Source: Bacteroidales bacterium (GTDB lineage: Bacteria; Bacteroidota; Bacteroidia; Bacteroidales; UBA3824). From it: a stretch of DNA of 43,998 bases. Under the pieces are notes generated by a model, which was not told the origin of the DNA, did no database searches, and saw only the letters and a list, made by a program, of their open reading frames with translations. Positions within the stretch are counted from its first letter, which is position 1. The number at the start of each line of letters is the position of its first letter. Made by a program: the position numbers and the translations under genes. The DNA lies in NCBI GenBank assembly GCA_024401025.1, contig JAKSLV010000010.1:1-43998 (forward strand), in the 5' to 3' direction. This document shows positions 1 through 7,733 of the stretch, in pieces.

Positions 1-133
1 CCTAGTTCCTTGTATTAATTTTACGCCTTGTGCTTGCTGTCATTATGTTCAAATAGCGTCGTCGGCATTTTTGATTTTCGATTTTTGATTTCGAACTGCC
101 AACTTAGTGAATCCTGCGATTCGGTTGCGGATG

Positions 134-165
134 CAAAGGTAAGGAGGATTTGTGTATCCGCCAAA
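134..165 (-). promoter_or_regulatory. Predicted Bacteroidetes promoter reading left out of the window
   Basis: On the minus strand, TTTG (162-165) is followed after 20 nt by TACCTTTG (134-141). This fits the TTTG / TAnnTTTG signature of the Bacteroidetes primary sigma factor. Transcription would start near 127 and leave a leader of at least 126 nt before the window edge. Confidence 0.55.
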
Positions 166-224
166 CTTTTTTGCGTTAATTAATTGTTAATTTGATTTTC
201 GTTCGTTTTATTGATTATTTTGAC

Positions 225-246
225 ACGCACGTCCGTGCGTCTCTAC
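225..246. repeat. Short intergenic palindrome
   Basis: Arms ACGCAC (225-230) and GTGCGT (235-240) flank a 4-nt loop, followed by CTCTAC. GC-rich palindromes of this kind in AT-rich spacers can be members of dispersed intergenic repeat families. Only one copy is seen here, so the family assignment is inference. Confidence 0.4.
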
Positions 247-317
247 GAGCGAGATTAATGAATTTTCTAATTAATTATTACCGCTTTGTCAATGTGCTTG
301 TTTCTGTTTTGCGAGTG

Positions 318-350
318 CAAAGGTAGATACTTTTGGGGTGGTTTTCCAAA
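318..350 (-). promoter_or_regulatory. Second predicted leftward promoter
   Basis: On the minus strand, TTTG (347-350), 21 nt, then TACCTTTG (318-325). The -7 box is identical to that of the promoter at 134-141, including the following GCA. It lies just downstream of the LRR gene's terminator. The two promoters could give nested transcripts of one gene to the left, or this one could drive a short non-coding RNA that ends before the second. Confidence 0.45.
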
Positions 351-421
351 TCTTTTTGAATGTTTTTTTCAAATATTTTTCTTGGGGCTGATAATAAGTG
401 TTTTATATATGCTGATAATAG

Positions 422-471
422 TAATAAAAACAGCCACGGCAATGCTACTGGAACAGGATATTGCCATGGCT
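422..471 (-). terminator. Intrinsic terminator of the LRR lipoprotein gene
   Basis: Arms at 460-471 and 432-443 form a 12-bp stem with one mismatch and a 16-nt loop. On the minus strand the stem is followed by GTTTTTATTAC. It sits about 25 bp past the stop codon of the LRR gene. Confidence 0.6.
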
Positions 472-495
472 ATTGATAATGTGTGTAGAATTATA

Positions 496-1455
496 TTATT
501 CTGTTTTCTTTACCACCATCTGTGGGTAATCCTCATGGTATGTATCATAAATGGCCTGAGATACGTAGATAGTAGTAAGGTTGCTGCAATTTTTGAAAGC
601 ATCATTTCCAATGCTGGTAACGCTATTAGGAATATCAATAGTAGTAAGGCTGCTGCAATTACCGAAAGCTCTAATTCCAATGCTGGTAACGCTGTTTGGA
701 ATCTCAATATTAGTAAGGCTGCTGCAATCTTCGAAAGCAGCTTCTCCAATGCTGGTAACGCTATTGGGAATCTCTACATCAGTGAGGCTGAAACAACATT
801 CGAAAGTACTTGATTCAATGCTGGTAACGCTGTTTGGAATCTGGATACGGCTGAGGCTGCGGCAATAGTTAAAAGCACCCCCTCCAATGTTGGTTACGCT
901 GTTTGGAATCTGGATACTGGTAAGTTTATTGCAATTGCTAAAAGCACTGCTTCCAATGCCGGTAATGCTGTTGGGAATCTGGATATTGGTGAGGCTGTCG
1001 CAACAATAGAAAGCCATGATTCCGATTCTGGTTACGCTGTTGGGAATCTTAACCTTAACCAGAGAGCCATTTTCGGGAAATTCGGGAAGGCCGCACTCTC
1101 CGCCCCACTCCACTTTGTCCTCATCCATTTCCAATTCAGTAACGCCATCAGGAATCACAAGAACGACCTTCTTGTTGGTTGTGGCAAGGGCTACCAATAC
1201 CGGTGTATGGTCGTAATCTTCCAGATTTACCGTCACCGAGTCGGGACAGGTCTTGAAAAACTCCTCAAGGTCAGCTACCTTAACTTTAAATTCTGGATAC
1301 TGAAATCCGGGAGCCTCTTTTACGGCTGGAGTCTCATTGCTGACAGGAGCCTCGCTGTTGCCGGAGTTGACTTTGCTGCCACAGCTGGTGAATACTGTGG
1401 ACGCACCAATCAAGGCTGCGGCAAAAACTGCTGTCAATAAATAGTTTTTCTTCAT
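496..1455 (-). CDS. BspA-like leucine-rich-repeat lipoprotein
   Basis: This is a 319-aa predicted lipoprotein. The signal peptide ends in a lipobox with Cys25 (FTSC). A Ser/Pro/Glu-rich spacer and a small unassigned region (about 50-130) follow. Residues 135-295 are seven 23-residue repeats of the type IPNSVTSIG..AF..CSSLT, which is the LRR_5 pattern of BspA from Tannerella and of Treponema surface proteins. Known members bind host or bacterial proteins; no ligand can be read from this sequence. The residues after Cys25 (GSKVN) lack the acidic surface-export signal of the glycanases further right, so it may face the periplasm. The gene stands alone, with its own promoter and terminator. Family call is secure, function open. 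Confidence 0.85.
   Translation of the reverse strand: MKKNYLLTAVFAAALIGASTVFTSCGSKVNSGNSEAPVSNETPAVKEAPGFQYPEFKVKVADLEEFFKTCPDSVTVNLEDYDHTPVLVALATTNKKVVLVIPDGVTELEMDEDKVEWGGECGLPEFPENGSLVKVKIPNSVTRIGIMAFYCCDSLTNIQIPNSITGIGSSAFSNCNKLTSIQIPNSVTNIGGGAFNYCRSLSRIQIPNSVTSIESSTFECCFSLTDVEIPNSVTSIGEAAFEDCSSLTNIEIPNSVTSIGIRAFGNCSSLTTIDIPNSVTSIGNDAFKNCSNLTTIYVSQAIYDTYHEDYPQMVVKKTE
571..1053 (-). repeat. Seven tandem 69-bp LRR_5 coding repeats
   Basis: Seven consecutive 69-bp units encode the 23-aa LRR_5 repeats. The last three units are almost identical at the protein level (EIPNSVTSIG then AF), while the first ones diverge more. This suggests recent expansion at the 3' end of the gene. Such an array can change length by recombination or slippage. 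Confidence 0.85.
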
Positions 1456-1491
1456 AAGTTAATGCATTAAACTGTTATAAAATTTCAGCGA

Positions 1492-1519
1492 CAAAAATAG
1501 AGAAAAATGATATTACAAA
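1492..1519 (-). promoter_or_regulatory. Predicted promoter of the LRR lipoprotein gene
   Basis: TTTG (1516-1519), 16 nt, then TATTTTTG (1492-1499) on the minus strand, about 37 bp before the start codon. Confidence 0.5.
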
Positions 1520-1599
1520 CAAAAAAAATATCGTAATACGCTATCGCAGGGTATAGTATATTAAATGTATGTTGCTGTTTATTAACTTTATTTATATTG

Positions 1600-1627
1600 T
1601 TTGTAATATGATTTATATGTAACTTTG
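1600..1627 (+). promoter_or_regulatory. Predicted promoter of the NigD-like gene
   Basis: TTTG (1600-1603), 16 nt, then TAACTTTG (1620-1627), an exact TAnnTTTG -7 box. The leader is about 55 nt, very A/T-rich near the start codon, and has no Shine-Dalgarno, as is usual in this phylum. Confidence 0.6.
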
Positions 1628-1690
1628 CAGCGGTTTTTGTTGGAGGAGAAAGCTTCAGACCAATAATATAAATAATATATAATACAAAAG

Positions 1691-2449
1691 ATGAAACGAA
1701 TTCTATTTATGATGGCCGCGGTGGCAATGCTGGCTATGGGCTCTTGCAAACCGAAGGACCACGATGATGATGACAAAAGACTGATGGGCTATTTCACCAT
1801 CGATGGCAATGTTAATGATGGCTACAAGCTGTATCAGGATGGTGGCGGCATTGTGATTCCTTTCACCAGCAGCATAAAGCAACTTGCCGGAACTAATGGT
1901 TTTGGCAGCAACGAACGCGCCTATCTCTCTATCAACTACTTTAAATCTAAACTGATGGAGAAGGACGGCGGCGTTATTATTACACAGGCCGAAGTTGTGG
2001 AGGGCAGATATCTGCCTACCAGCGACCCACTTACGCTGGCTGAGGCCAACGGGCTTAAGGTGACCGACAAGGACAGCGTCAAGGCCGTATATTTCATAAA
2101 CGGCGCGTGGGCTTACCGCGGATTCCTGAACACAAACATTAATTTGAATCTGTACAGGGACGTTAATGGCCTGGTGGCTCCTGCAACCAACATCGTGTAC
2201 TCGCCAGAGAAAATCGAGGAGAACAAGATTGAGTTCACTTTTGTTTTCAACCCCAGAAAGCCAAAGGGCCTCAACGAAGAGGTTAATGTGGACTACGACT
2301 GCTCGTTCCCGCTCTACAAGATAAAGGATCAGATTCCGGGAAAGGATTCTGTACAGATAACCGTGAATGCGGAAGGCGCAAAACCTTTTTCACTGAAAAT
2401 CAGCAGACAGAATCTTGACAAGGGCAACTACGTTCCTTACAGCCTGTAA
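1691..2449 (+). CDS. NigD-like lipoprotein
   Basis: This is a 252-aa lipoprotein with a signal peptide ending in Cys19 (AMGSC), followed by Lys/Asp-rich residues including DDDD. The body fits the NigD-like family of Bacteroidales in length, acidic N-terminus and two-part layout: an OB-fold-like segment around residues 30-115, then a beta-rich segment to the end. No catalytic motif is visible. NigD was named from a Prevotella nigrescin bacteriocin locus, but most relatives sit elsewhere and their role is unknown. It is a single-gene unit, read opposite to its neighbours. The family assignment is from overall pattern, not from a diagnostic motif. Confidence 0.6.
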   Translation: MKRILFMMAAVAMLAMGSCKPKDHDDDDKRLMGYFTIDGNVNDGYKLYQDGGGIVIPFTSSIKQLAGTNGFGSNERAYLSINYFKSKLMEKDGGVIITQAEVVEGRYLPTSDPLTLAEANGLKVTDKDSVKAVYFINGAWAYRGFLNTNINLNLYRDVNGLVAPATNIVYSPEKIEENKIEFTFVFNPRKPKGLNEEVNVDYDCSFPLYKIKDQIPGKDSVQITVNAEGAKPFSLKISRQNLDKGNYVPYSL

Positions 2450-2486
2450 TCTTTTTTCTTTCTAGGGCTGAGGCTTCTGAAAAAAA

Positions 2487-2530
2487 CAAAAGCAGAATTT
2501 GCACACATCAATGCAAATTCTGCTTTTTTA
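2487..2530 (+). terminator. Strong intrinsic terminator after the NigD-like gene
   Basis: A perfect 13-bp stem (2491-2503 with 2512-2524) has an 8-nt loop, is extended by flanking A/T pairs, and is followed by a T run. It lies about 40 bp past the stop codon. Confidence 0.85.
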
Positions 2531-2554
2531 TTTTATTTTGATTGATTGTTCGGA

Positions 2555-2749
2555 TTAGTTGTTGCGTTCTACAACAGTCTCGCCTTCCTGAGACTCCTCG
2601 CCGCGAACCTCTGTGCTCTCGCCGCCCTCGGTGTTTTCCTTTTCGATAACGATTACGTTCTCGTTCTTTTCGTCGCGGATTGTAATGTTGTTGTTTATCT
2701 TCTCATCCTTTAGCACCTCCTGGATGATGGTGCTTACGCTCTGGTTTCA
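2555..2749 (-). pseudogene. Start-less 64-codon reading frame, probable gene remnant
   Basis: On the minus strand a frame of 64 codons ends in TAA (2555-2557) and is opened by an in-frame TAA at 2750-2752. It has no ATG. It encodes an acidic, Glu/Asn-rich peptide containing VSTIIQEVLKDEK and a C-terminal ESQEGETVVERNN, with codon choice like the neighbouring genes. An ATG followed by AAA CCA GAG starts at 2750 in another frame and would join this frame after a single-base shift. I do not recognise the product. It could be the 3' end of a decayed gene, a frameshifted small gene, or a small protein using the in-frame GTG within the sequence. It lies between two terminators. Confidence 0.4.
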
Positions 2750-2779
2750 TTATTATTATGAGTTTATATTGGTTGAACG

Positions 2780-2830
2780 AAACAAAAAAATCCAGAAAAA
2801 TAGGATGCCTATATTTCTGGATTTTTCTTT
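2780..2830 (-). terminator. Intrinsic terminator after guaB
   Basis: Arms 2786-2798 and 2814-2826 pair over 13 bp, with a small inner palindrome (ATAGG/CCTAT). Both flanks are A- or T-rich, so it could work in both directions. It starts about 25 bp past the guaB stop codon. Confidence 0.75.
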
Positions 2831-2852
2831 CATATAATTGAGTGCGATAAGA

Positions 2853-4349
2853 TTACTGCTTCTGCTCCTTGAGCACAACATCGTGGGCACCGCCCTCTAC
2901 GATAGATGTAGATGATACGAGTGTGATCTTGGCATTCTGCTTGAGGTCGCTGAGGGTTGTTACACCGCAAGAGCACATTGTAGACTTGATCTTGGCGATT
3001 GTTACGCCGAGGTTGTCCTTGAGCTTGCCTGCGTATGGAACGTAAGAATCTACGCCCTCCTCGAACTTCATGCCGGTCTCGCCGCCCATATCGTAACGCT
3101 GCCAGTTGCGGGCACGGTTGCTGCCCTCGCCCCAGTATTCCTTCATGTATGAGCCGTTGATCATAACCTTCTTTGTAGGCGACTCGTCGAAACGGGCAAA
3201 GTATCTACCCATCATGAGGAAGTCGGCACCCATTGCAAGGGCCAATACCATGTGGTAGTCCTGAACGAGACCACCGTCGCTGCAGATTGGAATATAAACG
3301 CCGGTCTTGGCGAAATACTCGTCGCGGGCACGGGCCACATCGATGATGGCAGTAGCCTGACCACGGCCGATACCCTTCTGCTCGCGTGTGATGCAGATGG
3401 AACCGCCACCGATACCTACCTTGATGAAGTCGGCGCCAGCCTCGGCCAGATAGTTGAAGCCCTCGGCATCCACAACGTTGCCGGCTCCAATCTTCACCTT
3501 CTCGCCGTAGTTTTCGCGAACCCACTTGATGGTCTCCTTCTGCCACTCAGAAAAACCGTCGCTGGAATCCATGCAGATAACGTCCACACCGGCATCCACC
3601 AGCTTGGGAACACGCTCGGCGTAGTCGCGGGTGTTGATACCTGCGCCCACCAGGAGCGACTTCTGGCTGTCGAGAAGCTCCAGAGGATTGGTCTTGTGCG
3701 AATCGTAATCCTTGCGGAAAACGAAGAACTTAAGGTGCTGCTCGTCGTCGATGATAGGCAGGGCGTTCACCTTGTTTTCCCAGATAATGTCGTTGGCCTC
3801 GTTGAGGTCGATAGGATATTTTGCGTATACAAGCTTGTCGAATGGAGTCATGAAATCCTTCACCTTCTTGTCCATAGCATCGCGAGAAGGACGGTAGTCG
3901 CGGCTGGTAACAAGACCGAGGAGCTTGCCGTGTGGAGTTCCATCCTCTGTGATACCTATGGTAGAGTATCCCGACTTTGCCTTAAGGGCAATAACGTCGG
4001 CCAGAGTATTCTCTGGAGTAAGGTTGGCATCGCTAACCACGAAACCAGCCTTGTATTTCTTCACCTTGCGTACCATCTCGGCCTGATCGTCGATAGACTG
4101 CGAACCGTAGATGAACGAGATACCGCCGTTCTTGGCAAGGGCGATTGCCATCTCTGAGTCTGATACCGACTGCATTATAGCGGAAGTGAAAGGAACATTG
4201 AGGTTTATGGCAGACTTTTCGCCCTTCTTGAATTTCACAAGGGGAGTCTGAAGGTTTACATTGCCGGGAGTACAATCCTTGGTTGTAAGTCCGGGAATCA
4301 GCAGGTACTCGTTGAAAGTCCTGGAAATTTCGTTGATGATATGTGCCAT
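2853..4349 (-). CDS. guaB: IMP dehydrogenase
   Basis: This 498-aa enzyme oxidises IMP to XMP with NAD+, the committed step of GTP synthesis. The catalytic loop reads [13 protein letters not shown] with nucleophile Cys319. A CBS-pair region lies at about 105-215 (GLVTSRDYR and later ALPIIDD). DGGL in the phosphate-binding region and the flap motif [11 protein letters not shown] are present. The N-terminus ([13 protein letters not shown]) and the GGGSICIT loop mark a divergent IMPDH branch that differs from the usual 'LTYDDVLL' type. Whether the genome also has the other type cannot be seen here. The gene is monocistronic, with its own promoter and terminator, and is unrelated to its neighbours. 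Confidence 0.93.
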   Translation of the reverse strand: MAHIINEISRTFNEYLLIPGLTTKDCTPGNVNLQTPLVKFKKGEKSAINLNVPFTSAIMQSVSDSEMAIALAKNGGISFIYGSQSIDDQAEMVRKVKKYKAGFVVSDANLTPENTLADVIALKAKSGYSTIGITEDGTPHGKLLGLVTSRDYRPSRDAMDKKVKDFMTPFDKLVYAKYPIDLNEANDIIWENKVNALPIIDDEQHLKFFVFRKDYDSHKTNPLELLDSQKSLLVGAGINTRDYAERVPKLVDAGVDVICMDSSDGFSEWQKETIKWVRENYGEKVKIGAGNVVDAEGFNYLAEAGADFIKVGIGGGSICITREQKGIGRGQATAIIDVARARDEYFAKTGVYIPICSDGGLVQDYHMVLALAMGADFLMMGRYFARFDESPTKKVMINGSYMKEYWGEGSNRARNWQRYDMGGETGMKFEEGVDSYVPYAGKLKDNLGVTIAKIKSTMCSCGVTTLSDLKQNAKITLVSSTSIVEGGAHDVVLKEQKQ

Positions 4350-4396
4350 AATTTTATGATTTTACCTTTTGGGTTTGGGGGTGTTTAAAAATTTTG

Positions 4397-4424
4397 CAAT
4401 GTTAATAAAAAAAGCCGATACAAA
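4397..4424 (-). promoter_or_regulatory. Predicted guaB promoter
   Basis: TTTG (4421-4424), 16 nt, then TAACATTG (4397-4404), one mismatch to TAnnTTTG. It lies about 48 bp before the guaB start. No hairpin terminator is visible between the upstream lipoprotein gene and this promoter, so some read-through into guaB is possible. Confidence 0.45.
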
Positions 4425-4455
4425 AAAATCTTTTTCATTAAAAAATTGCTAACGA

Positions 4456-5928
4456 TTATTTCTTGAGCCCTACCTGAATAAGCTTGTTGTCGTTGATCTC
4501 GCTGGCCACCGCCCTGATGTCGAGATCCACTTTCTGCAACGTAAAATCAGGCACGTTGTATGAGTGCATCATCTTGTGGTAATAATCGCGTGGATTTCGC
4601 TGAGGCAGCATGAAAGGCTTTCCGGCGTGTCCGTTGCCGTCCCAGTGGGCAAAGTAGAGTAGATTGTTGTTGTTGTTGTATCTCCTGCTGGAAAACACTA
4701 TCCATCTGGATGTTGTGTTCCAGTTGTGGAAAGATTCGGCGCTTGGCGAGTTCACCTCGTCAAGAATCCTCTGCTCGCCGGTCTGGAGGTCCATGATGGC
4801 CAGCTCGGCCTCCCTGTGGTGGATTGGGAACACCGAATAGTCGGCTATGGAATACAGCAGATACTTGCCGTCGTAGCTTGGGCGCGGATGCGTGATGGAT
4901 TTGCCCATTTTGGATGCGGCGATGATGGTGTCCACATGATCGCCGATGCGTCCGGCCACGGGATCGAAAGCCACGCCGCAGAGATCGTAGCGCATGCTGT
5001 CCAGAAGATTCTGCTCCACGTATGGCTTTGATGTGCAGAAATATATGTAGTTGCCATCGGCCGAGAAAACCGGATAGCTCTCAAAATCCTTGGTCTTTAG
5101 CAATGGCGAAAGTATCAGCTCATGATTCTCCACGTCCAAAACCAAAGCATCAGAGGCCAGATCGTATACCTCGATGTTTTTTGTGGGATTTTCCCAGAAG
5201 CTCTGATGCACCAGATTTAGCGAATATGCCACGTACTTGCCTGTGGGGTGCCAGTAGGCGTACATGCAGTTGGCAATGGTGGAATCGTGCTTGGTGTTCA
5301 TGAGCTCGCGCCTGCCGTCCTTCTGGAAGATGGTGCCGAAGTGGTTGCCCCTTACGTGAATCTGGAAACAGTTGGCATCGCACCTGTTGGCCACGTGGCA
5401 GTTCATGCAGTCGGTCTGGATGGATCTGTAGGTGATTATCGGCAGCTCCTCGAACGAGTGGAGGTCGCGCTGATAGATTCCGATATCGGAGAAAGTCTCG
5501 TATCCGGGGCGGATACGGCGGTAGGTAACGCCAAACTCGGGCATGGGATCGTCCGACACGAAGATATGTATGGGCTGATACTTGCTCCACTGGCCCGCTG
5601 AATCCAAGGCCGTAACATCCACCGAGATGCATCCGCCAGCGTTGTCGCGGGTAAGCTGTCGCCATTGGTCGATGTCGAAATCGGCCCACTCGCCGTCACA
5701 TTCTATCTGGCCTGAAACCGAGCCACGGGCAGTGGCGTATACGTATGTGGCGCCATCCACGTTGAAGTTGATGGGGGCAATGTCGGCAGGGATTGTGATG
5801 CTGTCGATATCGGGGAACACGGGCGGCAGCATGTTGCGCTCGGCCACATTTCCGGGCTTGGGACCTCCGCACGACATAAGCAACGCCAATGGAAGCGCCG
5901 ATAATATTAAGTTCTTGATGTTTTTCAT
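4456..5928 (-). CDS. TolB/PD40-like lipoprotein with a CxxCH haem-c motif (copy B)
   Basis: 490-aa lipoprotein with lipobox Cys20 (LLMSC). An N-terminal beta-rich region (about 35-125) precedes a single CMNCH motif (174-178), the classic covalent haem-c site; C183 and H191 follow. From about 225 to 450 there are PD40/WD40-type blades (FSADGNYIYFCTS, PSYDGKYLLYS, TTSRWIVFSSRR), giving a probable beta-propeller. The residues after Cys20 (GGPKP) lack an acidic surface signal, so a periplasmic position is likely. It is the last gene of a four-gene operon, 11 bp after its membrane partner. It is clearly a paralogue of the 7734-9203 gene. Function unknown; a haem-bearing periplasmic sensor or redox partner is inference. 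Haem ligation is not proven, since CxxCH can also bind metal. Confidence 0.75.
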   Translation of the reverse strand: MKNIKNLILSALPLALLMSCGGPKPGNVAERNMLPPVFPDIDSITIPADIAPINFNVDGATYVYATARGSVSGQIECDGEWADFDIDQWRQLTRDNAGGCISVDVTALDSAGQWSKYQPIHIFVSDDPMPEFGVTYRRIRPGYETFSDIGIYQRDLHSFEELPIITYRSIQTDCMNCHVANRCDANCFQIHVRGNHFGTIFQKDGRRELMNTKHDSTIANCMYAYWHPTGKYVAYSLNLVHQSFWENPTKNIEVYDLASDALVLDVENHELILSPLLKTKDFESYPVFSADGNYIYFCTSKPYVEQNLLDSMRYDLCGVAFDPVAGRIGDHVDTIIAASKMGKSITHPRPSYDGKYLLYSIADYSVFPIHHREAELAIMDLQTGEQRILDEVNSPSAESFHNWNTTSRWIVFSSRRYNNNNNLLYFAHWDGNGHAGKPFMLPQRNPRDYYHKMMHSYNVPDFTLQKVDLDIRAVASEINDNKLIQVGLKK

Positions 5929-5939
5929 AATGCAGTTTT

Positions 5940-7691
5940 TTAGTTAGAAGAAACAACGTATCTCCAATAAGTCTTGGCCAGATATCCGGTCCTGAGCTCC
6001 TCGCAGTTTGGATTCTGCGACATGAGGGTTACAAACCTGTTGAAATCCTGCTGAACCACCGGCGATATGTATGGCGGCAAATCCCAGACGCTGCCTCCGC
6101 GCTTGTATATCACGTATGTGATGGCCTCCTGATACGCCCTTGGAATATCTACGAAGCCCGTAGTGCGGCCGCCCTGGGTAAGCGGAAACCTCTTCAGGAA
6201 ATGGTCGAGGTCGCCGTTGAGGAGGTCGAGGCAGAGAGCGTATTCTAGAGCCATCCTGTTATCGTTGTTCATCTGATATAGACCCGTAAAGAGGTTGTTG
6301 AGGTGCAGGGTGTTGTGCATAACGTTGTCGTTGATGCGGAAACGCTTTATCTGCGCCCACTTGGGATCCTGCATGATCTTGGAAGGATCGGCGTAGCAGG
6401 CCTCCAGCTTATGGGCAAAATCCGAATAGAAGAGAGTCCTTGCCAGAGGGTCGGAATACTTGGCGGCCACCTCATAGTTGCCGTTTATCATGAAGAGCTC
6501 GGCCATGCGCCTGTAGCATCGCGCGGTTTTGCTGTAATCCTTCACGCACTCCTGGCTGTCGAAAAACAGCCTTAGCGACGAGTTCACAAGTCCCAGATGG
6601 TAATAAGCCTCGGCAGTGGCCAGGGCGGAATAAACCTCGTTCTGGAAATTGCCTATGAGGCTGGTCTGATCCTGCTGAGGAAACTGAAACATGCGCTCGG
6701 CCAGCTGACCCTTCATAGCCAGCGCCAGGTTTACGGCGTTCACGGTATAATAAGTGGTCTTGTCGGGATTCTTGTCGCAGTATTCTATCACCTTGTCCCA
6801 ATTTTCCTTGCCCACCTGATAATCAACGTATATAGTGGCATACCAGACATCAGAGGCAAAGGCCCTTACGCAGCCCAGATACCACGCAGCCACCATGGCC
6901 ACGGCAAGCACGGGCTTGGCCAGTTTTTTGGAGAGCGGCATCAGGCCAGAAAGCAAAACCAGCAGCACGGCAGCCAGAGCCACCACATGCTGCATTACTG
7001 GAACCACCATGCGCAGACGGTAATAATCGTAGCCGAAGAAGATATCCCTGTAGATGTAGTGGAGCATCACGGTGCGCGACACCACCAGCGCCGACACCAC
7101 ATACAGCATCACGCCCACCACGCCGCGCACCACCGAGGCCCTGATGCTTACCTTGTGGTCCACATGATCGAGCGCGGCGGCCACGGGTATGTACACCAGC
7201 ACGGTGTAGCCCAAGAGCCAATACAGCAGCGGAATTATGACAATATTGGCATACACGCGCCAGGCCGGCCTTACGGACGAATAGCCCCAGGCGGCCAGCA
7301 GAGCCAGTATTATGGATACAGGATAGGCGGCCATGGCGTGCTCGTCCACCTGATATATCATTATGAGCAGCGGCATCAGCAAGGCCGGAAGAACGGGCAG
7401 GTCCCGACGCTCCGATATCCGGCACGACAGCCTGTGTATCAGCAGCCCCAGAGCCACAAGCACGGCGGCCCAGACGGCGGCGCCAAGCAGCGGCAGGTAG
7501 AAAAACTGAACCACAAACTCGCCAATATAGATGGCCAGACCCGACGCATAGCCCAGATGCTCCAAGAGGTATTCACTACCAAACTGGAACAGCTGAAACT
7601 GCTCATGGAAATTAAGCCACTCGGGATGCATGAGCCCGTATGTGACAAAAGCCACTGCAAAAAACACAATGGTTGGTATATGTTTTCTCAT
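5940..7691 (-). CDS. DUF6057-like polytopic membrane protein (copy B)
   Basis: 583 aa. Roughly the first 280 residues hold about eight or more hydrophobic segments (for example 5-20, 60-90, 100-140, 150-175, 190-210, 235-280). The remaining 300 residues are soluble and helical with repeated YHLG / AxxY patterns, resembling degenerate TPR-type repeats. The N-terminal block with NFHEQFQLFQFGSEYL and EFVVQFF matches my memory of family DUF6057, which has no known function. The soluble half ends in TYWRYVVSSN, close to the paralogue's TYWRYIVSYR. It is followed 11 bp later by the haem-motif lipoprotein, which suggests the two act as a pair at the inner membrane and periplasm. Confidence 0.65.
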   Translation of the reverse strand: MRKHIPTIVFFAVAFVTYGLMHPEWLNFHEQFQLFQFGSEYLLEHLGYASGLAIYIGEFVVQFFYLPLLGAAVWAAVLVALGLLIHRLSCRISERRDLPVLPALLMPLLIMIYQVDEHAMAAYPVSIILALLAAWGYSSVRPAWRVYANIVIIPLLYWLLGYTVLVYIPVAAALDHVDHKVSIRASVVRGVVGVMLYVVSALVVSRTVMLHYIYRDIFFGYDYYRLRMVVPVMQHVVALAAVLLVLLSGLMPLSKKLAKPVLAVAMVAAWYLGCVRAFASDVWYATIYVDYQVGKENWDKVIEYCDKNPDKTTYYTVNAVNLALAMKGQLAERMFQFPQQDQTSLIGNFQNEVYSALATAEAYYHLGLVNSSLRLFFDSQECVKDYSKTARCYRRMAELFMINGNYEVAAKYSDPLARTLFYSDFAHKLEACYADPSKIMQDPKWAQIKRFRINDNVMHNTLHLNNLFTGLYQMNNDNRMALEYALCLDLLNGDLDHFLKRFPLTQGGRTTGFVDIPRAYQEAITYVIYKRGGSVWDLPPYISPVVQQDFNRFVTLMSQNPNCEELRTGYLAKTYWRYVVSSN

Positions 7692-7733
7692 ATCGCAAAA
7701 TATAATAACTTACTTCTGTAAAAAAACTTATGG

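Larger units (their letters stand above)
1..421. other. Non-coding stretch at left edge with two leftward promoters
   Basis: I see no convincing gene here. Both strands are AT-rich and broken by stops, apart from a plus-strand open frame that runs into the antisense of the LRR repeats. The stretch holds two Bacteroidetes-type promoters on the minus strand (listed separately) and a short palindrome. It starts directly after the terminator of the LRR gene. The gene served by the promoters would lie beyond the left edge, because no start codon with a sustained reading frame follows them inside the window. Confidence 0.6.

Noticed and set aside
286-868. Plus-strand open frames opposite the LRR gene
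   Set aside because: They exist only because the 69-bp repeats lack stops in the antisense frames. The peptides are themselves repeat shadows, and the minus-strand frame has a signal peptide, promoter and terminator.
3252-4157. 301-codon frame opposite guaB
   Set aside because: It is a shadow of a conserved enzyme; the composition is dominated by Val/Leu/Ala from reversed codons.
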